Source: Methanothermobacter wolfeii
GTDB lineage: Archaea; Methanobacteriota; Methanobacteria; Methanobacteriales; Methanothermobacteraceae
Assembly: GCF_025397995.1 (NCBI RefSeq)
Contig: NZ_CP104550.1
Coordinates: 896,001-960,000 of the forward strand
Length of the DNA: 64,000 nt
Direction: 5' to 3'
Below, piece by piece: positions 27,867 through 37,884 of the stretch; positions within the stretch are counted from its first letter, which is position 1; each line of letters begins with the position of its first letter. Under the pieces are notes generated by a model, which made no database searches, was not told the DNA's origin, and saw nothing but the letters and a program-made list of their open reading frames with translations. The position numbers and the translations under genes are program-made.

Positions 27867-28096
27867 TAGATCAACCCCATGATAGTTATGTCCTTTATGC
27901 ATAAAATATCAATGGTTGCATCCCCATCCAGATGCCTGAAATCCGGTTTTGATCTCTCCGCATACTCTTAGCCCGCACTGAAGGTGGAGAGCATATTAAG
28001 ACCTACCTGCAGACCTTTCATCCTGTGCACCTTAAGCTGAAGGAGGGTAATAGCATATAAGGAATAAGTTTCAGATAGATAGTCCTGGAGGATACT
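27867..28096. other. Spacer with a possible gene remnant
   Basis: On the minus strand a short frame upstream of mntA reads EYAERSKPDFRHLD then GDATIDILCIKDITIMGLI before a stop. It looks like the end of a lost gene but has no start or recognised family. Nothing else was seen apart from the promoter-like CATATAAGGAATAA before the next gene. Confidence 0.3.
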
Positions 28097-28342
28097 ATGA
28101 GGGGAGAGATAATCATAACTGCAGGTATCATCCTGATAATGGTCGGTGTGCTTCTAACATTCATTGGCACAGCCCTCACTGCAGCTTCACAGCCAAAGGA
28201 GAAGGGTGAGGTGAAGGCTGCAGGTGTTGTGATGATAGGACCTGTGCCCATAATCTTTGGCAGCGACAGGAACATGGCAGTGACCGGCGCTGTCCTTGCC
28301 ATCATACTGATGATTGTGGCATACATTCTGTTCTACAGGTAG
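28097..28342 (+). CDS. DUF131 / TIGR00304-type small membrane protein
   Basis: An 81-residue protein with two hydrophobic segments (IIITAGIILIMVGVLLTFIGTAL and VTGAVLAIILMIVAYILFY) separated by a short loop with KAAGVVMIGPVPIIFGSD, the pattern of the archaeal DUF131 family. Function unknown. A TGGAGGATACT ribosome site precedes the ATG. Confidence 0.75.
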   Translation: MRGEIIITAGIILIMVGVLLTFIGTALTAASQPKEKGEVKAAGVVMIGPVPIIFGSDRNMAVTGAVLAIILMIVAYILFYR

Positions 28343-28347
28343 TTACC

Positions 28348-29232
28348 ATGAGGATAATAATGGTGAGCGGAGGAGAGTACGGGAAGAGGGTGGTGAACAC
28401 GGTGGCTGAGCATGGCTTCGCATCCAGTATGGTCGCCGTGTTTGAGTATCCTGATGAAACACCTGAATTCCTTGATGACCCTTCATCCCTGGTCCCTGAA
28501 TCGGTGTCTGATGCTGATCTAACCGTGGCTGCCGGTCTTAAGGGGGACCTTAACCTTGTGGCCGCCGAGATTGCAGCAAAATCAGGTGCAGAGTCACTTA
28601 TCATTGAATCACACACACCGACACAGCTACCCGATGGCCTTAAAAATGAAATTAAAAGCATGTTCAGGGGTAGAATTGCATTTCCTGTTCCATTCTGTTC
28701 CCTTGAACCCTCAGGAGACAGATACATTGATGAGTTTGCGGAGCGCCTCGGAAGGCCCCTCCTCGAGATAAGATCCGGTGCAAGGATAGGATCCGTAAGG
28801 GTTAAAAGGAGCGCTCCCTGCGGTTCAACCTTCTACATTGCAGATGAACTTTCTGGTTCAGCACCTGAAGATGCGGAGATCCTTGCAGGTGAGAAACTCC
28901 ATAACTATCCCTGTCTGGCATCCATGGATACAGACCCTGGATTCGGGGATACACACCTCCACATTGCAGGTTACCTCACAAGGGAGGCTGTTAAGAGGGC
29001 CACAGGTATCCCTGGAGCCCATGCAGTGGTGGATCCTGAGGTCTGCCAGGGATACGAGTGCGGCTTTCTCTGCAGGGACGTATGCCCCCTTGTGAGGTTA
29101 TCCCATGATACCGTTACCATGGGTGAACATGCGGTTATAGATCCATTCTCCTGCGGTGCATGCGGCAGGTGTGTTAAGGAGTGTCCCTACGGGGCAATAG
29201 AACTCATAGACGGACAGGATTACAGGTCCTGA
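28348..29232 (+). CDS. DUF166 family protein with C-terminal 4Fe-4S ferredoxin-like domain
   Basis: A 294-residue protein restricted to methanogens and relatives. The N-terminal two thirds fit DUF166 (MRIIMVSGGEYGKRVVN; ESHTPTQLPDGL; RSAPCGSTFYIAD). The C-terminus carries CQGYECGFLCRDVCP and CGACGRCVKECPYGAIEL, suggesting iron-sulfur binding. Function unknown. It is followed closely by cbiF. Confidence 0.7.
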   Translation: MRIIMVSGGEYGKRVVNTVAEHGFASSMVAVFEYPDETPEFLDDPSSLVPESVSDADLTVAAGLKGDLNLVAAEIAAKSGAESLIIESHTPTQLPDGLKNEIKSMFRGRIAFPVPFCSLEPSGDRYIDEFAERLGRPLLEIRSGARIGSVRVKRSAPCGSTFYIADELSGSAPEDAEILAGEKLHNYPCLASMDTDPGFGDTHLHIAGYLTREAVKRATGIPGAHAVVDPEVCQGYECGFLCRDVCPLVRLSHDTVTMGEHAVIDPFSCGACGRCVKECPYGAIELIDGQDYRS

Positions 29233-29243
29233 TATGATCAAAA

Positions 29244-30044
29244 TTGATAGAAAGTAGTCCGGGAGATGGTAATCTGAAGAATGGTGAAGTTGTATTCATT
29301 GGAGCCGGTCCAGGTGACCCTGAACTCATAACACTTAAGGCCCTGAAGGTCCTTAGGGAGTCGGATGTTGTTATATATGCTGGTTCCCTTGTAAATGAGA
29401 AAATCCTTGAATACGCCCCTGAGGACGCGGAGGTTCACAACAGTGCATACATGAATCTTGATGAGATCACCGATATCATGGTGAAGGCGTGTGCCGAGGG
29501 CAGGAGGGTTGCAAGGGTACACACCGGTGACCCTTCAGTATACGGTGCAATAAAGGAGCAGATAAGGGTGCTTGAGGAGAACAGCATACCCTACAGGATC
29601 ATACCGGGTGTCAGCTCTGTATTTGCAGCGGCAGCGGCCCTTGGAGCTGAGTTAACCCTCCCTGAGATATCCCAGACCGTTATAATCACACGCCCCGAGG
29701 GCAGGACCCCGGTACCCCCTGGTGAGAGTCTCAGGGAACTTGCAGCCCACAGGTCAACCATGTGCATCTTCCTTGGTGTCCACATGATTGAGGATGTCTG
29801 CAGGGAACTCCTTGAGTATTACCCCCCCGACACACCCGCCGCCGTTGTTAAGAGGGCGTCATGGCCCGATCAGGAGATCATCAGGGGCACCCTGACCGAT
29901 ATACCAGGAAAGGTTAAGGCTGCCGGTGTAAGGAAGACTGCCATGATAATCGTGGGGAGGGTCCTTGAGCCAGGAGATTTCAGGGCCTCAAAGCTATATG
30001 ATGCCGGCTTCAGCCATGAGTACCGTGAAGGGACATCAGAGTGA
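29244..30044 (+). CDS. cbiF: Cobalt-precorrin-4 C11-methyltransferase
   Basis: SAM-dependent tetrapyrrole methyltransferase for the anaerobic cobalamin pathway. It has the family motifs VVFIGAGPGDPELITLKA, VARVHTGDPSVYGAI, PGVSSVFAAAAALGAELTLPE and VVKRASWPDQ. Length of 266 residues is normal. The start is TTG 29244, the only usable in-frame start before GAGPGD; its ribosome site is weak. B12 derivatives are needed for methyl transfer in methanogens. Confidence 0.92.
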   Translation: MIESSPGDGNLKNGEVVFIGAGPGDPELITLKALKVLRESDVVIYAGSLVNEKILEYAPEDAEVHNSAYMNLDEITDIMVKACAEGRRVARVHTGDPSVYGAIKEQIRVLEENSIPYRIIPGVSSVFAAAAALGAELTLPEISQTVIITRPEGRTPVPPGESLRELAAHRSTMCIFLGVHMIEDVCRELLEYYPPDTPAAVVKRASWPDQEIIRGTLTDIPGKVKAAGVRKTAMIIVGRVLEPGDFRASKLYDAGFSHEYREGTSE

Positions 30045-30053
30045 ACCGGTCCA

Positions 30054-30434
30054 TCAGACCGTGATGAGTTTTATGTGTTTCATTCCACAGCCATGGAACC
30101 TGTCCGCGAGTTCAGTTATCCTTTCAGCATCACCTTCAAGGATGAATATCTCCAGACAGTTCCCGTCCCTGAGGTGGCTGTGGACCTGGGTGTTTATAAT
30201 ATCCTCATAGTCATGCTTGATGTTGTTTACCCTGTCCTCAACCCTTTTATGGTGTATGAGAAATATCACAGCATTTATATCTCCACTTAACTCATCCAAG
30301 TTCTTTTTTTCATCTATAAACCTCCTTGCAGCTGTCCTTATCACATCGGATCTTCCTGAAAAACCCATGTCATCCCTGATCCTGTCTATCTCCTCAAGGA
30401 GTTTTTCACCGATTGAAACACTTACAACCACCAT
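30054..30434 (-). CDS. nikR: NikR-type nickel-responsive ribbon-helix-helix regulator
   Basis: A 126-residue protein: N-terminal RHH DNA-binding domain ([38 protein letters not shown]) and C-terminal ACT-like metal domain. The nickel-site spacing HSHLRDGNC matches the H-x-H-x5-C of E. coli NikR, and an earlier His is in IKHDYED. It is convergent with cbiF and divergent from the znuABC-like transporter, which may be its target. Confidence 0.9.
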   Translation of the reverse strand: MVVVSVSIGEKLLEEIDRIRDDMGFSGRSDVIRTAARRFIDEKKNLDELSGDINAVIFLIHHKRVEDRVNNIKHDYEDIINTQVHSHLRDGNCLEIFILEGDAERITELADRFHGCGMKHIKLITV

Positions 30435-30557
30435 ACAGAACTATATTTTAATAATTACTTATATGGATTATGTTAAATTTTATTAAAACAAATCTTAAAT
30501 ATTAATAAGAATAGAGTATACTTGGGTGGAATAAAACCATGAAATGGGGTGTGACAC

Positions 30558-31490
30558 GTGACCGCTAAGATGATCCGTCACCGTCTTAAGGAAATACTGG
30601 GACTTGTCATCATCACGGTCCTCTCTGTAACAGCAATGTACCTCTTCACAGGTACAGAACCCCCAGGGGGTGGTGATGAAAAGCTGGTGGTGGTGGCGAC
30701 GATAATGCCCCAGAAGGAATTTATAGAGGCCGTTGCAGGTGAACGTGCAGAGGTCACGGTGCTGGTACCTCCAGGTGCAGACCCGCACACCTATGAACCG
30801 GACCCCGGAACCCTTAAAAGGGTTTCAGAGGCGGACGCCTACTTCATTGTGGGATCCGGAATTGAATTCGAGACCCAGTACCTTGACAGGCTCAGATCCA
30901 TCAACCCGGACATGCTTATCGTGAACACCTCCAGGGGGATCAGGTTCATACCCACCCAGGGAGGGGATGAACACCACGAAGACATTGAAAGTCCCTACGA
31001 CCCCCACGTATGGACATCACCACAAAATGCCATGATAATGGTCAGGAATACCCTTGAAGGCCTTGAAAGGATAGACCCCCAGGGCAGCAGGTACTATCAG
31101 GACAACGCCAACCTCTACCTTGAAAGACTGAGGGAACTGGACACCAAGATGAAAAAGACCCTTGAAGGGAGGGAGGGCGAGGCCATACTCGCTTACCACC
31201 CTGCATGGGGGTATCTCTGCTCTGAATACGGGCTGAGGCAGGTGGCCATTGAAAGGGAAGGCAAGGAACCGGGACCCGGAACGCTGTCAGATATAATAGG
31301 GAAAGCCAGGAGGACCGGTATAAAGGTCATATTCGTATCACCCCAGTTCAGCAGGAAGAACGCCGAGATGATTGCAGATGAGATCGGCGCGGAGGTTGTG
31401 GTGGTGGATCCATTGAACCAGAACTACATTGAAAACATGGAGAAGATACTCAGGGCCCTGGAGAATGGGTGGTCCCATCAGGGGGATTGA
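30558..31490 (+). CDS. znuA: Metal (zinc/manganese-type) ABC transporter substrate-binding protein
   Basis: Cluster A-I solute-binding protein of 310 residues. An N-terminal membrane segment (ILGLVIITVLSVTAMYLF) serves as signal or anchor. Metal-ligand positions are seen in GADPHTYEP, SPYDPHVWTSP, LAYHPAWGYL and VVVDPLN. A short metal-loop-like stretch DEHHED lies before DPHVW. First gene of the transporter operon. Metal specificity (Zn, Mn or, given nikR next door, possibly Ni) is not decided. Confidence 0.88.
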   Translation: MTAKMIRHRLKEILGLVIITVLSVTAMYLFTGTEPPGGGDEKLVVVATIMPQKEFIEAVAGERAEVTVLVPPGADPHTYEPDPGTLKRVSEADAYFIVGSGIEFETQYLDRLRSINPDMLIVNTSRGIRFIPTQGGDEHHEDIESPYDPHVWTSPQNAMIMVRNTLEGLERIDPQGSRYYQDNANLYLERLRELDTKMKKTLEGREGEAILAYHPAWGYLCSEYGLRQVAIEREGKEPGPGTLSDIIGKARRTGIKVIFVSPQFSRKNAEMIADEIGAEVVVVDPLNQNYIENMEKILRALENGWSHQGD

Positions 31491-32284
31491 TGGCTGCAAT
31501 CAGAAAGAAAAGACTTCCACGGAAGGAGGGGATAAAGATTCCTGCAGTTGAAATAGAGGATGTAAGCTACGCTGTCAGGGAAAAGCTGATACTTGATGGG
31601 ATAAACCTCAGGATACCCTCAGGAGAGCTCACGGCCATAATAGGACCCAACGGAGGGGGTAAAACAACACTCCTGAGGCTCATAACAGGACAGATAAAGC
31701 CATCCAGTGGAACCGTAAGGGTCCTGGGGATGAAGCCGGAGTATGCACGGCACAGGGTAGGTTACCTTCCCCAGAGGAGCCACTTTGAAACTGACTTCCC
31801 CATAAACGTATTTCAGACAGTCCTTATGGGTGCATACAGAAAACTTGAATCCTACACGGACAGGGACAGGGAAAGGACCCTTAAATGGCTTGAAAGGGTT
31901 GGTATGCTGGAGTACAGTGACAGGAAACTCGATGACCTCTCAGGGGGTGAACTCCAGAGGGTCTTCCTGGCAAGGGCCCTTGTAAGGGAACCGGAACTGC
32001 TCCTACTTGACGAACCAACAAGCAGTGTTGACCCTGCATTCCAGGCTTCATTCTACAATATCATCGATGAACTCAGGGGTGATGTGACCATAATCGTGGT
32101 ATCCCATGACATCGGAACGGTTGCCCAGCACGTTGACAGCATCGCATGCCTCAACCACAGGATATTCGTGCATGGGACTGTTGAGGAGGCCCTTGGATGC
32201 CTTGAGGATGCATACAGCTGCCCGGTTGAACTTATTGCCCACGGGATACCCCACAGGGTCCTTGAAAGACACAGGGAGCCGTGA
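31490..32284 (+). CDS. znuC: Metal ABC transporter ATP-binding protein
   Basis: ABC ATPase of 264 residues: Walker [11 protein letters not shown]-loop GYLPQRSHF, signature [15 protein letters not shown], Walker [13 protein letters not shown], and switch His in VVSHD. ATG 31490 overlaps the znuA stop as TGATG. The longer frame from 31469 is unlikely. The C-terminus contains two His-rich bits ([14 protein letters not shown]). Confidence 0.93.
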   Translation: MAAIRKKRLPRKEGIKIPAVEIEDVSYAVREKLILDGINLRIPSGELTAIIGPNGGGKTTLLRLITGQIKPSSGTVRVLGMKPEYARHRVGYLPQRSHFETDFPINVFQTVLMGAYRKLESYTDRDRERTLKWLERVGMLEYSDRKLDDLSGGELQRVFLARALVREPELLLLDEPTSSVDPAFQASFYNIIDELRGDVTIIVVSHDIGTVAQHVDSIACLNHRIFVHGTVEEALGCLEDAYSCPVELIAHGIPHRVLERHREP

Positions 32285-32288
32285 GATT

Positions 32289-33122
32289 ATGATGGAGATA
32301 CTCCAGTACCAGTTCATGAGGAACGCCATTGTCGCGGCGGTGCTTGTAAGTATCGCCTGCGGTGTTGTTGGTAGCTATGTTGTCACAAAGAGGATAGTCT
32401 CCATAAGTGGCGGTATATCCCATGCAGCCTTCGGGGGTGTTGGGCTCGGATACCTGATGGGTGTAAGCCCCGTGACCACGGCCATACCCTTCACAGTGGG
32501 AGCGGCCATCTCCATGGGTGCCGTTACAAGGAAAACCGGGATCAGTGAGGATACAGCCATAGGAATACTCTGGTCCGCAGGCATGGCCCTTGGTATAGTC
32601 TTCATAAACCTCAGCCCGGGCTATGCCCCTGATCTCTTCAGTTACCTCTTTGGGAACATCCTTATGGTAACCCCCATTGATCTCTGGACCATGCTGATCC
32701 TTGACCTCATCATAATCTCAAGTGCAGTGCTCTTCGAAAGGGAGTTCCTGGCCCTATGCTTTGATGAGGAGTACGCTGAGGTCCTTGGGGTGCCTGTGGA
32801 CACCTTCTACCTCTACCTCCTTGCCCTCGTCGCCCTCAGTGTCGTTGTACTCATAAAGGCCGCTGGTATAATACTCGTCATAGCACTCCTCACGATCCCT
32901 GCAGCCATTGCAAAGAACTTCAGCATGAACATGAAGGACATAATGGTCAAGGCAACCCTGACAGGTGTCCTGACGGCACTTGCAGGTCTATGGATCTCAT
33001 ATGAGTTCAACCTTTCATCAGGGGCAATAATAGTCCTCCTTCTAACAGCACTCTTCGGCATAACCCAGATTTTCGGTTATCTGAAAGAAAAAAATACATT
33101 AAAGAGGATGCAGAATCATTAA
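32289..33122 (+). CDS. znuB: Metal ABC transporter permease (ABC-3 family)
   Basis: A 277-residue integral membrane protein starting [32 protein letters not shown]. It has the family motifs [19 protein letters not shown] and [16 protein letters not shown], with about eight TM segments. ATG 32289 is 5 nt after the ATPase stop. An upstream in-frame ATG at 32106 lies inside znuC and is rejected. Confidence 0.92.
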   Translation: MMEILQYQFMRNAIVAAVLVSIACGVVGSYVVTKRIVSISGGISHAAFGGVGLGYLMGVSPVTTAIPFTVGAAISMGAVTRKTGISEDTAIGILWSAGMALGIVFINLSPGYAPDLFSYLFGNILMVTPIDLWTMLILDLIIISSAVLFEREFLALCFDEEYAEVLGVPVDTFYLYLLALVALSVVVLIKAAGIILVIALLTIPAAIAKNFSMNMKDIMVKATLTGVLTALAGLWISYEFNLSSGAIIVLLLTALFGITQIFGYLKEKNTLKRMQNH

Positions 33123-33124
33123 AC

Positions 33125-33331
33125 ATGAAGTGCGGTTCTGACCTCAGGGATACGCTTAAATCCTCAGTAGGAGATTACCTCAGCATCACGCTTATCACTG
33201 GAAAGACCTATTATGGGGAGGTTAAAAGGGTTGAAACAGATTACCTCAGCCTTGAACTGAAGCTGAGGGGTGGTAAGACCACAACAACCGTTATAATACC
33301 CCTGGCCCATATCGTGACAGTAACCCTCTAA
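33125..33331 (+). CDS. Small protein with Sm-like strand pattern
   Basis: A 68-residue protein: LRDTLKSSVGDYLSITLITGKTYYGEVKRVETDYLSLELK ... VIIPLAHIVTVTL. The order (helix, then strands with TGKTYYGEVKRVETDYLSL) resembles the Sm/Hfq or LSM fold, with the usual GxV and loss of the Sm2 Asn-Gly/RG motif. RNA binding is only a guess. It follows znuB by 2 nt. Confidence 0.55.
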   Translation: MKCGSDLRDTLKSSVGDYLSITLITGKTYYGEVKRVETDYLSLELKLRGGKTTTTVIIPLAHIVTVTL

Positions 33332-33428
33332 TGTGATGGCAGAATAACCACCAAGATAAAATAGAGCACGTATCGTGACAGTAGCCCTCTAATGTGATGG
33401 CAGAATAACCACAAGGATAAAACGGAGC
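33310..33428. repeat. 58-nt tandem duplication covering the Sm-like gene's 3' end
   Basis: Copies at 33310-33367 and 33371-33428 (offset 61) share TATCGTGACAGTA(A/G)CCCTC, TAATGTGATGGCAGAATAAC and GATAAAA with about five differences. The first copy starts in the last codons (HIVTVTL, stop) of the Sm-like gene. Confidence 0.9.
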
Positions 33429-33474
33429 GGATACCTTAAGGTCCACGAGACTCCATAAAAGCCATCATTATAGA

Positions 33475-34146
33475 CTATGGCTTCATGATCTTCAAGCCAT
33501 CGGATGTTCCGGCGATTACCATATCTGCAAGACCTGAGAATATGCCGTTCTCAACCACGCCGGGTATGCTGTTAAGCCTCACCTCAAGGTCCCCTGGTTC
33601 ATGGATAACCCCAAAGGATGCATCGAGGACGAAGTTGCCGTTATCGGTCACCACGGGACCGTCCTTCCCCTCACAGGATCTGATGGAAACATCGGCGCCC
33701 ATTGACTCAAGGGTCTCCATTACAGGTCTGCAGGCCGCGGGTATGACCTCGACAGGGAGCGGGAATGCTCCGAGTCTATCAACAAGTTTTGATTCATCCA
33801 CAATGACTATGAATCTTTCTGCAGCAGAGTCAACTATCTTTTCAAGGGTGTGGGCTGCACCTCCACCCTTTATGAGGTTCAGCTGGGGGTCCACCTCATC
33901 AGCCCCGTCAACCGCAACATCAGGGTCGTGTTCACTGAGGCCAGTGATCCTTATACCTGAGCTGGATGCAAGGAACATTGACTGGTAGGATGTCGGGATG
34001 CCCATGACATCAAGTTCCTCCTCAAGAACCCTCCTCCCGAGTTCCCTGATGAAGTAGTGTGCTGTTGAACCCGTGCCAAGGCCCACAACATCCCCATCCC
34101 TTATCTCATGAGCCGCCCTCAATGCGGCCATCTTCTTAAGATTCAT
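33475..34146 (-). CDS. rpiA: Ribose-5-phosphate isomerase A
   Basis: Interconverts ribose-5-P and ribulose-5-P. Motifs: [39 protein letters not shown], and [18 protein letters not shown]. Length of 223 residues is normal. ATG 34146 with AAGGAGG 5 nt upstream; the TTG at 34161 is rejected. It follows UPF0179 on the same strand. Confidence 0.95.
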   Translation of the reverse strand: MNLKKMAALRAAHEIRDGDVVGLGTGSTAHYFIRELGRRVLEEELDVMGIPTSYQSMFLASSSGIRITGLSEHDPDVAVDGADEVDPQLNLIKGGGAAHTLEKIVDSAAERFIVIVDESKLVDRLGAFPLPVEVIPAACRPVMETLESMGADVSIRSCEGKDGPVVTDNGNFVLDASFGVIHEPGDLEVRLNSIPGVVENGIFSGLADMVIAGTSDGLKIMKP

Positions 34147-34163
34147 GTAAACCTCCTTCAAAG

Positions 34164-34604
34164 TTATTTATCTGTAAGCTGGAGTAAAACCCTCCTCAGT
34201 TCATGCCCCTCAGGGCACTTTTTATCAGGTTTTCCCAGATTTTTTACAATCCTGCACCTGTCCCCCTCCCTGAGGCCCTCGGGGTGGCAGAGATCATACA
34301 TCCTGCATTCCCTGCTGCAGTCAGGAGCCTCAAAGGATATTATCGACCCTTCAAAGGCCCTTCTTGAGTCTATGAGTGTCTCGATACTGGCCCTTTCAGC
34401 ATCCACCACAACTACCTTCTCTCCCTCATGAACCGGGCACCTCTGGTCCCTGTCCTTAACATCCCTTATAATGTACATGTGCCCCTCCTCAAGGGGTTTT
34501 ATGCACGTGGACCTGAACCTGCAGTTCTCGCATTCCTCTGCAGGTCCGCAGTAAAGGAACCTGACGCCCTTCCTTGCAAGCTTTTCACCTATAAGAGTTA
34601 TCAA
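34164..34604 (-). CDS. UPF0179 family cysteine-rich protein
   Basis: A 146-residue archaeal protein with many cysteines: [43 protein letters not shown] and KKCPEGHEL. These suggest one or two metal or iron-sulfur sites. Function unknown. It lies between egsA and rpiA, 0 and 17 nt from its neighbours, so it is probably in one operon. Confidence 0.88.
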   Translation of the reverse strand: MITLIGEKLARKGVRFLYCGPAEECENCRFRSTCIKPLEEGHMYIIRDVKDRDQRCPVHEGEKVVVVDAERASIETLIDSRRAFEGSIISFEAPDCSRECRMYDLCHPEGLREGDRCRIVKNLGKPDKKCPEGHELRRVLLQLTDK

Positions 34605-35648
34605 TCATATCACTTCCGTTATCTTTGCAAGATTCTCAGCTGCTTCCCGGGTTAAACCCCTGTCTCCAAGGATTGTGTAACGCTCCCTTCTGATCGTATG
34701 GGCTGTTGTGAGGGCCTCTATGATGTACTCAGGGTCTATGCCCAGTTCATATGCGTTGGTAGGGGCGTTCATCTTTGAGAGAGCGTCCCTTATGAACTGC
34801 CAGCCCCCCCCGTGCAGGTGCATCATCATGATGGCTCCCACTCCGCACTGCTCACCATGAAGGGCTGGTCTGGGTGCGATGACATCAAGGGCGTGGCTGA
34901 ACTTATGCTCGGAGCCACTTGCGGGTCTGCTGCTTCCAGCGATGCTTATAGCAATCCCGCTACTTATGAGGGACTTTACAACGAGCCTTGCACTCTCCTC
35001 AAGGCCCTCCTTGATTGCATCGGCAGATCTGATTATCATCTTGGCTGTCATGAGTGAAAGAGCCGCTGCAGATTCACTGTACCTTTCATTGAGCAGCCTG
35101 TGGGCCAGCTTCCAGTCCATGATGGCCGTGTAATTTGACACTATATCCGCACACCCCGATGCAAGGAGCCTGAAGGGCGCCCTGCTTATGATCTCGGTGT
35201 CTGCAATCACACCTATCGGTGAACTGGCCTCAAGGGATGCTGTGCCCTCACCGTTCTTTATGGAGGCCCTGGGGGAGGCTATCCCGTCATGTGATGCCGC
35301 TGTTGGGACGCTTATGAAGTGGATGCCCTGGAGGGTTGCGGCCATCTTGGCAACATCAATGACCTTACCGCCCCCCACGCCAAGCACAAGGGATGCCGTG
35401 TCCAGAAGATCCTGGACATCCTTCACATCACCCATACTCGCCTCCCTGACGGTTACCTGATCAACCTCAAAGCCTTCATCCTGGAGGCTCTCAATTGCAG
35501 CTTCACCCCCTATTTTAAGGGTTGTGGGGCCTGTTACAACCACAACCCTCCCCTTAAATCTTAGTTCACTGCATATCTTACCGGTCTCTCCTATAACACC
35601 CGGCCCCGTGTATATCTCCCTCGGTAACTGAATTTTCCTTGGATCCAT
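34605..35648 (-). CDS. egsA: sn-Glycerol-1-phosphate dehydrogenase
   Basis: Makes the archaeal lipid backbone glycerol-1-phosphate from DHAP using NAD(P)H. Motifs: [15 protein letters not shown] (nucleotide binding), [17 protein letters not shown] (metal Asp), [11 protein letters not shown] and [19 protein letters not shown] (metal His). Length 347 residues. First gene of the egsA-UPF0179-rpiA run. Confidence 0.96.
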   Translation of the reverse strand: MDPRKIQLPREIYTGPGVIGETGKICSELRFKGRVVVVTGPTTLKIGGEAAIESLQDEGFEVDQVTVREASMGDVKDVQDLLDTASLVLGVGGGKVIDVAKMAATLQGIHFISVPTAASHDGIASPRASIKNGEGTASLEASSPIGVIADTEIISRAPFRLLASGCADIVSNYTAIMDWKLAHRLLNERYSESAAALSLMTAKMIIRSADAIKEGLEESARLVVKSLISSGIAISIAGSSRPASGSEHKFSHALDVIAPRPALHGEQCGVGAIMMMHLHGGGWQFIRDALSKMNAPTNAYELGIDPEYIIEALTTAHTIRRERYTILGDRGLTREAAENLAKITEVI

Positions 35649-35781
35649 GTTAACCCTCTGATGGAGTATATTATTTAAGTACTGGTGATAAAATAATTTC
35701 TGATTGGTGTTTATCTCCCGCGAAAGGATATATTTTTTGTGAAATTATCAAGAAGACCCTAACGGTTATCATGGTGAAAAA

Positions 35782-37179
35782 ATGACAGAGTTCAGTGAAT
35801 GGTTCCATAACATCTTAGAGGAAGCTGAGATTATTGATCAGAGGTATCCTGTGAAGGGAATGCACGTCTGGATGCCCCACGGTTTCAGGATCAGGAAGAA
35901 CACCCTTAAAATCCTGAAGGACATCCTTGACAGGGACCATGAGGAGGTCCTCTTCCCCCTCCTTGTACCCGAGGATGAACTGGCAAAGGAGTCCATACAT
36001 GTAAAGGGCTTTGAGGACGAGGTATACTGGGTGACCCATGGCGGCCTCACCAGGCTCCAGAGGAAACTGGCCCTGAGGCCGACAAGCGAAACCGTGATGT
36101 ACCCAATGTTCGCCCTCTGGGTGCGTTCACACAGCGACCTCCCCATGAGGTTCTACCAGGTGGTTAACACCTTTAGGTACGAGACAAAACATACAAGGCC
36201 ACTTATAAGGGTCCGTGAAATAACAACCTTCAAGGAGGCCCATACAATCCATTCAAGTGCCGCTGAAGCCGAGGAACAGGTTGAAAGGGCCATAGAGATC
36301 TACAGGGAATTCTTTGACGCCCTTGGAATCCCATACCTCATCACGAAGAGGCCCCCATGGGACAAGTTCCCTGGCTCAGATTACACCATGGCCTTTGACA
36401 CCATCATGCCCGATGGAAAAACCCTCCAGATAGGCACTGTCCACAACCTTGGCCAGACCTTCGCCAGGACCTTCGACATAAAATTCGAAAACCCTGACGG
36501 TGAACATGAATACGTCCACCAGACCTGTTACGGTCTCTCTGACAGGGTTATAGCCTCGGTGATAGCTGTTCATGGAGATGAATCCGGTCTCTGCCTCCCC
36601 CCGGAGGTTGCATCCTACCATGTGGTTATAGTCCCTGTGATATTCAGGGGCGCCGAGGAGGAGGTCCTTGACGCCTGCAGAGGCCTCATGGAGAGGCTTG
36701 AATCAGCAGGTTTCAGGGCCCACCTTGACGACAGGGACCTCAGGGCCGGGAGGAAGTACTATGAATGGGAGATGCGCGGAGTCCCCCTCAGAATCGAAAT
36801 CGGCCCCAGGGACCTTAAAAACAACTCCGCAGTCATATCAAGGAGGGACACCGGGGAGAAGACAACCGCGGACCTTGAAAGCATAGAGGACACCCTGAGG
36901 GAGCTCATGGACGACATCCTTGAGAACATCCGGAAACGTGCATGGGAGAGGATGAACTCCATGATAAGGGAAGCTGAAACCCTTGAGGAGGCGGCTGAAA
37001 TCATAGAAGAGAAGAGGGGCATCATATCCTTCATGTGGTGCGGTGATGAGGAATGCGGTAAGGACATCGAAGAGAAGGTCAGGGTGGATATACTTGGAAT
37101 ACAGGAAGGCGGAACCGGAACCTGTATAAACTGTGGCAGAGAAGCAGAACACAGAGCATTCCTTGCAAGAACATATTAA
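35782..37179 (+). CDS. proS: Prolyl-tRNA synthetase (archaeal/eukaryal type)
   Basis: Class II synthetase of 465 residues. Motif 2 region [24 protein letters not shown], proline-pocket [10 protein letters not shown], and motif 3 [13 protein letters not shown]. An anticodon domain follows, then a C-terminal zinc domain with Cys in [12 protein letters not shown] and [11 protein letters not shown], ending in the typical terminal Tyr (ARTY). It lacks the bacterial editing insertion. Confidence 0.95.
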   Translation: MTEFSEWFHNILEEAEIIDQRYPVKGMHVWMPHGFRIRKNTLKILKDILDRDHEEVLFPLLVPEDELAKESIHVKGFEDEVYWVTHGGLTRLQRKLALRPTSETVMYPMFALWVRSHSDLPMRFYQVVNTFRYETKHTRPLIRVREITTFKEAHTIHSSAAEAEEQVERAIEIYREFFDALGIPYLITKRPPWDKFPGSDYTMAFDTIMPDGKTLQIGTVHNLGQTFARTFDIKFENPDGEHEYVHQTCYGLSDRVIASVIAVHGDESGLCLPPEVASYHVVIVPVIFRGAEEEVLDACRGLMERLESAGFRAHLDDRDLRAGRKYYEWEMRGVPLRIEIGPRDLKNNSAVISRRDTGEKTTADLESIEDTLRELMDDILENIRKRAWERMNSMIREAETLEEAAEIIEEKRGIISFMWCGDEECGKDIEEKVRVDILGIQEGGTGTCINCGREAEHRAFLARTY

Positions 37180-37191
37180 ACGGTAGATTGG

Positions 37192-37884
37192 ATGAACCTG
37201 AAAATAGTGCTCGTGGTAGGCCTCATATTCCTCTTCGCAGTATCATCGGGAGGAATATGCTACCTGGTGATGGGTGGACCGGACCTTGAAGCAGCCTACC
37301 AGAATGGTAAAGCAGAGGCTGTGCAGAAGACCCAGGCAGGGGAAATACCCCACACAGTTCAAGTGAAAAACTCGTGGGACAGGCCCGTAAGGGTGCTCTC
37401 GGGCACACTCCTTACAGGGGACGGTTCAGGGGGTCTTGTCATAGCATCAACCGTCACCGTACCTGCAGGCTCATCGGTGGAGGTGCCTGCCTACAGCACT
37501 GAACCTGAAAAAAGAACAGTCCCCGGGAGCAAACTGAAACCCACAGGACAGGCACCCGGCCTCATAAGGGACGTTATCTCATCCTCAAACCCTGATAACC
37601 CTGATGAGGCCATGAAGACCCAGCTTAAGATCTGGGTACTTGCAAGGGGTGATAAACTGGACATATACCGTGGCGAGGTGTACGCTGCAGTTAAAAAAAG
37701 GGACATGAGGTTCTACCAGCTCAAGGAGCGCCTTGAAGCTGTGAAGGCTGAGCTTAAAGCAGATTACGGGCTTACAGATGATGAACTCTCAGCAGCTGAC
37801 ATCAACAGCCCAATCCTTAACAGGAGCTCACCCCTTAGGATCCTTTCACTCATTAAAACAATTTACCCTGGAGCGGGACAATGA
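37192..37884 (+). CDS. Exported or membrane-anchored protein, unrecognised
   Basis: A 230-residue protein with an N-terminal hydrophobic helix (IVLVVGLIFLFAVSSGGICYLVMGG), then a beta-rich region (TVQVKNSWDRPVRVLSGTLL; SSVEVPAYSTEP) and a helical C-terminus. Probably attached to the outer face of the membrane. It overlaps cofC by 4 nt (ATGA), but a link to F420 is not evident. Confidence 0.65.
   Translation: MNLKIVLVVGLIFLFAVSSGGICYLVMGGPDLEAAYQNGKAEAVQKTQAGEIPHTVQVKNSWDRPVRVLSGTLLTGDGSGGLVIASTVTVPAGSSVEVPAYSTEPEKRTVPGSKLKPTGQAPGLIRDVISSSNPDNPDEAMKTQLKIWVLARGDKLDIYRGEVYAAVKKRDMRFYQLKERLEAVKAELKADYGLTDDELSAADINSPILNRSSPLRILSLIKTIYPGAGQ

Noticed and set aside
32106-32288. Longer start for the permease
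   Set aside because: Lies inside the ATPase gene and gives non-membrane sequence before the true first TM helix.
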